From Campylobacteraceae bacterium (GTDB taxonomy: Bacteria > Campylobacterota > Campylobacteria > Campylobacterales > Sulfurovaceae): a DNA stretch of 9,204 bases. The notes beneath the pieces were generated by a model. That model saw only the letters and a list, made by a program, of their open reading frames with translations. It searched no databases and was not told the origin of the DNA. A program made the translations under genes and the position numbers. Location: NCBI GenBank assembly GCA_027023145.1, contig JALVWV010000218.1:1-9204 (forward strand). The letters run 5' to 3'. Positions within the stretch are counted from its first letter, which is position 1; every line of letters begins with the position of its first letter. This document shows positions 6,108 through 9,204 of this stretch, piece after piece.

Positions 6108-7352
6108 ATGATCGACCTTAAATACATCCAGAACCACTTCGACGACGCCAGTGAGCGGCTCCTGAAAAAAGGGGTCGATCGGGCAATTTTGACGCAGCTC
6201 AAGGAGCGGTTTGCCAAGCTCAAAGAGGCCAATGCAGCTCTTGAGACGGCCAAAGCAGAACAGAACAGCATGTCCAAGCTCTTCGGGCAGTACAAGCGTG
6301 AAGGCAAAGACATCGGGGAACTCAAAGCCAAGGTTGATGCCAATAAGGCTGCCATCGTGCCGCTTCAGGAGGCGGCGCGTGCGGCAGAGGCAGCGTTGAG
6401 TGAGCTGGCACTGACGATTCCGAACTTTCCGGATGAGACTGTGCCTGAGGGTGCCGATGAGGGGGGCAATGTTGAAATCCGCAAGGTGCTTGAGCCTCGG
6501 ACGTTTGATTTCGAGCCGCTGGAGCATTGGGCGCTGGCTGAGAAGAACGGCTGGATCGATTTTGAGCGGGGGGTCAAACTGGCCAAGAGTCGTTTTTCCG
6601 TCCTGCGGGGTGAGGCAGCACGCCTCGAGCGGGCATTGATCAATTTCTTCCTCGATCGCAACCGCCAAAAGGGCTTCGAGGAACTCTATGTCCCTTTTAT
6701 GGCCAACAGTACGATGCTCCAAGGGACTGGGCAGCTGCCGAAGTTTGCCGATGATCTATTTAAGATTGAAGATGAAGACCTCTACCTGATCCCCACCGCT
6801 GAGGTGCCGCTGACCAATATGTATCATGATGAGATTCTTTCCGAAGATCAGCTACCGGTATTGATGACCGCGTATACTCCGTGCTTTCGCAAAGAGGCGG
6901 GTTCAGCCGGGCGCGATACCCGGGGGATGATACGCCAACATCAGTTTGACAAGGTGGAGATGGTCGCCATCACCCATCCGGACAGGAGTGATGAAATATT
7001 TGAAATGATGGTACAGCAGGCATCCGATCTCCTATCGGAGCTGGGGTTGCCCCACCGTCTCGTCGAGCTTTGTGGAGGAGACCTTGGCTTCTCCGCCGCT
7101 AGGACGATCGATCTGGAAGTGTGGTTACCGGGGCAAAATACCTACCGAGAGATCTCCTCGGTTTCCACTACGCGTGATTTTCAGGCACGCAGAGCAAAAA
7201 TCCGCTTCAAAGATGGCAAGAAAAACCGTCTGGTTCACACCCTCAACGGCTCAGCCCTCGCGGTAGGACGCACACTGATCGCGATCATGGAGAATTATCA
7301 GAATGGGGATGGGACGATTGCAATCCCCGAAGTTTTGAAACCGTACATGTAG
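6108..7352 (+). CDS. serS: Seryl-tRNA synthetase
   Basis: SerRS is a cytoplasmic class II aminoacyl-tRNA synthetase that joins serine to tRNA-Ser using ATP; its product is also the substrate for selenocysteine synthesis. The 414 residues are complete. Residues 1-105 form the long antiparallel coiled coil that binds the tRNA-Ser variable arm, starting with the typical MIDLKYIQNHFD. The core has the serine-binding TAE motif (230-232 in LIPTAEVPLTN), motif 2 at about 259-280 (CFRKEAGSAGRDTRG with Arg261), EISSVS and DFQARRAKIRFK, and motif 3 NGSALAVGRT with Arg388. Where many family members have EISSCSN, this one has EISSVST; all the motifs I could check are otherwise intact. The Shine-Dalgarno sequence is weak and can be buried in the leader hairpin. 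The gene follows the lipoprotein by 73 bases on the same strand. Confidence 0.98.
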   Translation: MIDLKYIQNHFDDASERLLKKGVDRAILTQLKERFAKLKEANAALETAKAEQNSMSKLFGQYKREGKDIGELKAKVDANKAAIVPLQEAARAAEAALSELALTIPNFPDETVPEGADEGGNVEIRKVLEPRTFDFEPLEHWALAEKNGWIDFERGVKLAKSRFSVLRGEAARLERALINFFLDRNRQKGFEELYVPFMANSTMLQGTGQLPKFADDLFKIEDEDLYLIPTAEVPLTNMYHDEILSEDQLPVLMTAYTPCFRKEAGSAGRDTRGMIRQHQFDKVEMVAITHPDRSDEIFEMMVQQASDLLSELGLPHRLVELCGGDLGFSAARTIDLEVWLPGQNTYREISSVSTTRDFQARRAKIRFKDGKKNRLVHTLNGSALAVGRTLIAIMENYQNGDGTIAIPEVLKPYM

Positions 7353-7400
7353 ATGAATTAGGAGTGCTGGAAATCTACATGGACGCGGCTTTGGTCGCGT
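7346..7400. repeat. Two inverted repeats at the serS 3' end
   Basis: CATGTAGAT (7346-7354), which includes the serS stop codon, is exactly repeated inverted as ATCTACATG (7373-7381) with an 18-base loop. Right behind it ACGCGGC (7383-7389) pairs with GTCGCGT (7394-7400) around TTTG, 7 bp with one G-U. No T-run follows, so neither is a canonical intrinsic terminator; they may stabilise the mRNA 3' end or be relics of dispersed repeats. Confidence 0.5.
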
Positions 7401-7468
7401 AATCCCTAATCACGAATTGCTAATTGCCAAAATCACTTACCCATCCTATCTTGCGCGTAAAGAGACAC

Positions 7469-7496
7469 AGGTTCAGCTTTATATAAGCTAATACCT
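7469..7496. promoter_or_regulatory. Imperfect dyad upstream of the surface-protein promoter
   Basis: The outer arms AGGT (7469-7472) and ACCT (7493-7496) enclose inner arms AGCTT (7475-7479) and AAGCT (7485-7489) around TATAT. The dyad is about 28 bp and ends 29 bases before the -35 box, a position suited to an operator. No regulator can be named. Confidence 0.35.
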
Positions 7497-7525
7497 TTGT
7501 GAAATAAAAAATTAATGACAATTGT

Positions 7526-7555
7526 TTGACAAAATGCATAAAAATATGTTACAAT
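7526..7555 (+). promoter_or_regulatory. Strong extended -10 sigma-70 promoter of the surface-protein gene
   Basis: TTGACA (7526-7531) is a full consensus -35. After 18 bases comes TACAAT (7550-7555), preceded by TG at 7547-7548, which gives the extended -10 form TGnTACAAT. The expected start near 7562 leaves a leader of about 77 bases. Confidence 0.8.
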
Positions 7556-7627
7556 AACAATTGGCTCAATTATATTGGGCATATTGAACATGTGTTGTAG
7601 CCATAAAATGGGAGAATGCATGTGACC

Positions 7628-7633
7628 AAGGAG
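7628..7633 (+). promoter_or_regulatory. Ribosome-binding site AAGGAG
   Basis: AAGGAG lies five bases before the ATG at 7639. It fixes the start of the surface-protein gene, which has no stop inside the window and would be missed by searches for closed reading frames. Confidence 0.85.
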
Positions 7634-7638
7634 AAGAA

Positions 7639-9204
7639 ATGAGGCTCAAAAAGTTTGTGATGCTTGTAGCAATGATATTATTGGCTACATTGGAAGTAAA
7701 TTCGGCCACTTTGACGGGAACCACCTTGTATATAAACTCAGGGATAGGTACACCCAATAGTGTCGGAGACAAGGTAAATGGCAGAGAGATTTGTTCTACT
7801 GTCAATACCTACGCCAATGGTGCACCTGGGTGTGATATGTCCAGTGATGTAGGCTACAATAATAATGGTACGGGGGCTAACGATGATGACCACTATGATG
7901 GTGATTTGATTGTCCGTACCAATGATATTTTTATCGTTGGAGCCAAATACAGCTTCAATGGTGCAGCTGCTGGCGAGGACAACGTGACGTTGACAGGAAC
8001 ACTTCCGGCTGGAACAGGGTTTATCTGGGATCATCTTCCGACAGGCAGTGGCAAGTGCGCTGTACCGGGAAGTTCCATATCACCCGACGGTAAAACGATC
8101 GTCTGTGTCCGGGAAAATTTGGGTGCTTCCTATTCTGAAATCCTCAATCTCCCTGTCAGAGTAGAGGGTAACGCTGTGAATGGTTCTACCCCTGGAGATA
8201 TTGTGATTAAATATGAAGCACCAAAGACCGCTACTGTCATAGATGGGGTAAAAGATGGAAACAATAGTAACCTTATGAAAGTTACTGCCGCACCACGGTG
8301 GAATCTGCAAAAAGATTATTATGCACGCTATAGCGGTAAAAAAGATGATTTGGGTAATGATGGATGGTATCTATATTATAAATACTATATTGAGGTCGAT
8401 GAGGTAAGTGGCGAGACAGATAGTTTTAATCAACCCTATTTGGGCAATGAAGCCCTTGCTGGGGGGGCTGATGCCACAGTGACTTTCACGGATGACCTCT
8501 CTGAAATCTCTCCTAATGCCAAACTGGTTACTTGGGAGGGAGCAGATGCCAACTTTGAGGCAGGAAACGCCTGTGATATGGACAGCCTCTCTGGGTATAC
8601 TGACCCTTACCCGGCACTCAATGCCACCTATCCGGAGCGCAGTATTCCTGTACCTGCAGGCACAATGACAGTCTCTTGTGTGCAGGCAGGTCAGAGTGTT
8701 ACGGTGACAGTGGATCATATTGATGGCACTTTAACCCATGCGCCAACACAAAGAAAAACTGGTAGCGCACTCCCTATCACACAGCGTATCGCCGCGATTG
8801 GTATCATGCGTGTCTTTGTTCCTTATTCAGATGTACTCTCTCAGCCAGGGCAAAAATTGGTAACACGCAACAGCATGTCTGGTTTTGATCCAGTTGGTAT
8901 CTCAGGTGCAAGTAACTTTGGATCGTTAACCGAAAGCGAAAAAGATAATGATAAAAGCATAACACTCGCTGCAGGTGGTGGAAGCTATAGTAAAAGTTTT
9001 AGAAGAGGGTGGAGTAATCGCCCAGACCAAGAAGCAGAGTGGGGAGGTGGTATATGGTATGCTCATCCAACAAATGCTTATGCTGTTTATAGTGGTGATG
9101 GTGGTGTAGGTGCAGGTACGATGTTTGGATCTTATGTGACTTATCGCAATACAGGTGTGGTAGATCAGACCAATGTGGAGCTCTGTGATGTGATTGATAT
9201 CAAT
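7639..9204 (+). CDS. Secreted DUF11-like repeat surface protein (3' end outside window)
   Basis: The frame stays open for 522 codons to the window's edge. It begins with a Sec signal peptide (MRLKKFVMLVAMILLATLEVNSA, cleavage probably near residue 23). Three beta-rich, DUF11-like units can be traced, at about residues 100-195, 221-365 and 382 onward. Family-like pieces are TLTGTLPAGTGFIW and NLPVRVEGNAVNGSTPGDIV in unit 1, TVTFTDDL and SCVQAGQSVTVTV in unit 2, and YVTYRNTGVVDQTNVELCD near the edge. DUF11-type repeats occur in large bacterial cell-surface and exported proteins. The protein is rich in Gly, Asn, Asp, Thr and Ser, with scattered paired cysteines (such as GKCAV and IVCVRE in unit 1) that may form disulfides. 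No transporter or anchor gene is visible. Whether it is an adhesin, an autotransporter passenger or a type-I-exported protein depends on the missing C-terminus. Confidence 0.8.
   Translation, partial: MRLKKFVMLVAMILLATLEVNSATLTGTTLYINSGIGTPNSVGDKVNGREICSTVNTYANGAPGCDMSSDVGYNNNGTGANDDDHYDGDLIVRTNDIFIVGAKYSFNGAAAGEDNVTLTGTLPAGTGFIWDHLPTGSGKCAVPGSSISPDGKTIVCVRENLGASYSEILNLPVRVEGNAVNGSTPGDIVIKYEAPKTATVIDGVKDGNNSNLMKVTAAPRWNLQKDYYARYSGKKDDLGNDGWYLYYKYYIEVDEVSGETDSFNQPYLGNEALAGGADATVTFTDDLSEISPNAKLVTWEGADANFEAGNACDMDSLSGYTDPYPALNATYPERSIPVPAGTMTVSCVQAGQSVTVTVDHIDGTLTHAPTQRKTGSALPITQRIAAIGIMRVFVPYSDVLSQPGQKLVTRNSMSGFDPVGISGASNFGSLTESEKDNDKSITLAAGGGSYSKSFRRGWSNRPDQEAEWGGGIWYAHPTNAYAVYSGDGGVGAGTMFGSYVTYRNTGVVDQTNVELCDVIDIN

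Larger units (their letters stand above)
7353..7638 (+). other. 286-base intergenic region between serS and the surface-protein gene
   Basis: It holds, in order, the hairpins at the serS end, a stretch of degenerate TAAT/AATT repeats (7399-7428), an imperfect dyad (7469-7496), the promoter at 7526-7555, and an untranslated leader of about 77 bases. I recognise no riboswitch or RNA gene in the leader. It contains two tiny reading frames, one of which (7616-7642, MHVTKEKK) overlaps the next gene's start codon. Confidence 0.5.

Noticed and set aside
7562..7638. Riboswitch (for example c-di-GMP type) in the surface-protein leader
   Set aside because: The leader is about 77 bases and shows no conserved riboswitch core; only weak 4-5 bp pairings are visible.
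1..9204. CRISPR array, transposase, integrase, toxin-antitoxin or defence genes
   Set aside because: No regularly spaced repeats and no matching protein families on either strand. The tRNA has no integrase or duplicated 3' end nearby to suggest an island.

Overview
The window looks like chromosomal DNA from a member of the Campylobacterota (epsilonproteobacteria), probably a free-living sulfur-oxidiser type of the Sulfurovum/Sulfurimonas kind. The GroEL protein is the best guide: its long conserved stretches (for example MGPRGRNVLIQKSFGAP and [20 protein letters not shown]) match, from memory, those of Campylobacter GroEL. No search was possible, so the genus is an inference.

Layout, left to right. 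(1) 1-573, +: the last 190 codons of xseA (exonuclease VII large subunit); its start lies outside the window. (2) 574-1289: a palindrome-rich stretch with two REP-like hairpins, a small four-helix membrane protein of unknown function on the minus strand (763-1134), two further short palindromes and the probable groEL terminator. (3) 1290-3225, -: groES-groEL chaperonin operon, read from a good sigma-70 promoter (-35 at 3281-3286, -10 at 3258-3263). (4) 3426-3502, +: an elongator-type tRNA-Met(CAU) with its own near-consensus promoter. (5) 3673-6034, +: a probable two-gene cell-envelope operon, a small outer-membrane beta-barrel protein followed 25 bases later by a 599-residue Ig-like lipoprotein. 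(6) 6108-7352, +: serS, with a hairpin over its weak ribosome-binding site. (7) 7639 to the right edge, +: at least 522 codons of a secreted, multi-domain, DUF11-like surface protein with its own strong extended -10 promoter; it runs off the window with no stop.

The window mixes housekeeping genes (DNA repair, protein folding, seryl-tRNA charging, tRNA) with lineage-variable surface genes. The housekeeping genes are ordinary. The less explained items are the serS leader with two mutually exclusive pairings, an exact 13-base repeat placed 30 bases apart over the groESL promoter, the palindromes around the orphan membrane protein, and the unrecognised envelope proteins. I see no CRISPR array, transposase, phage gene or recognisable defence system.
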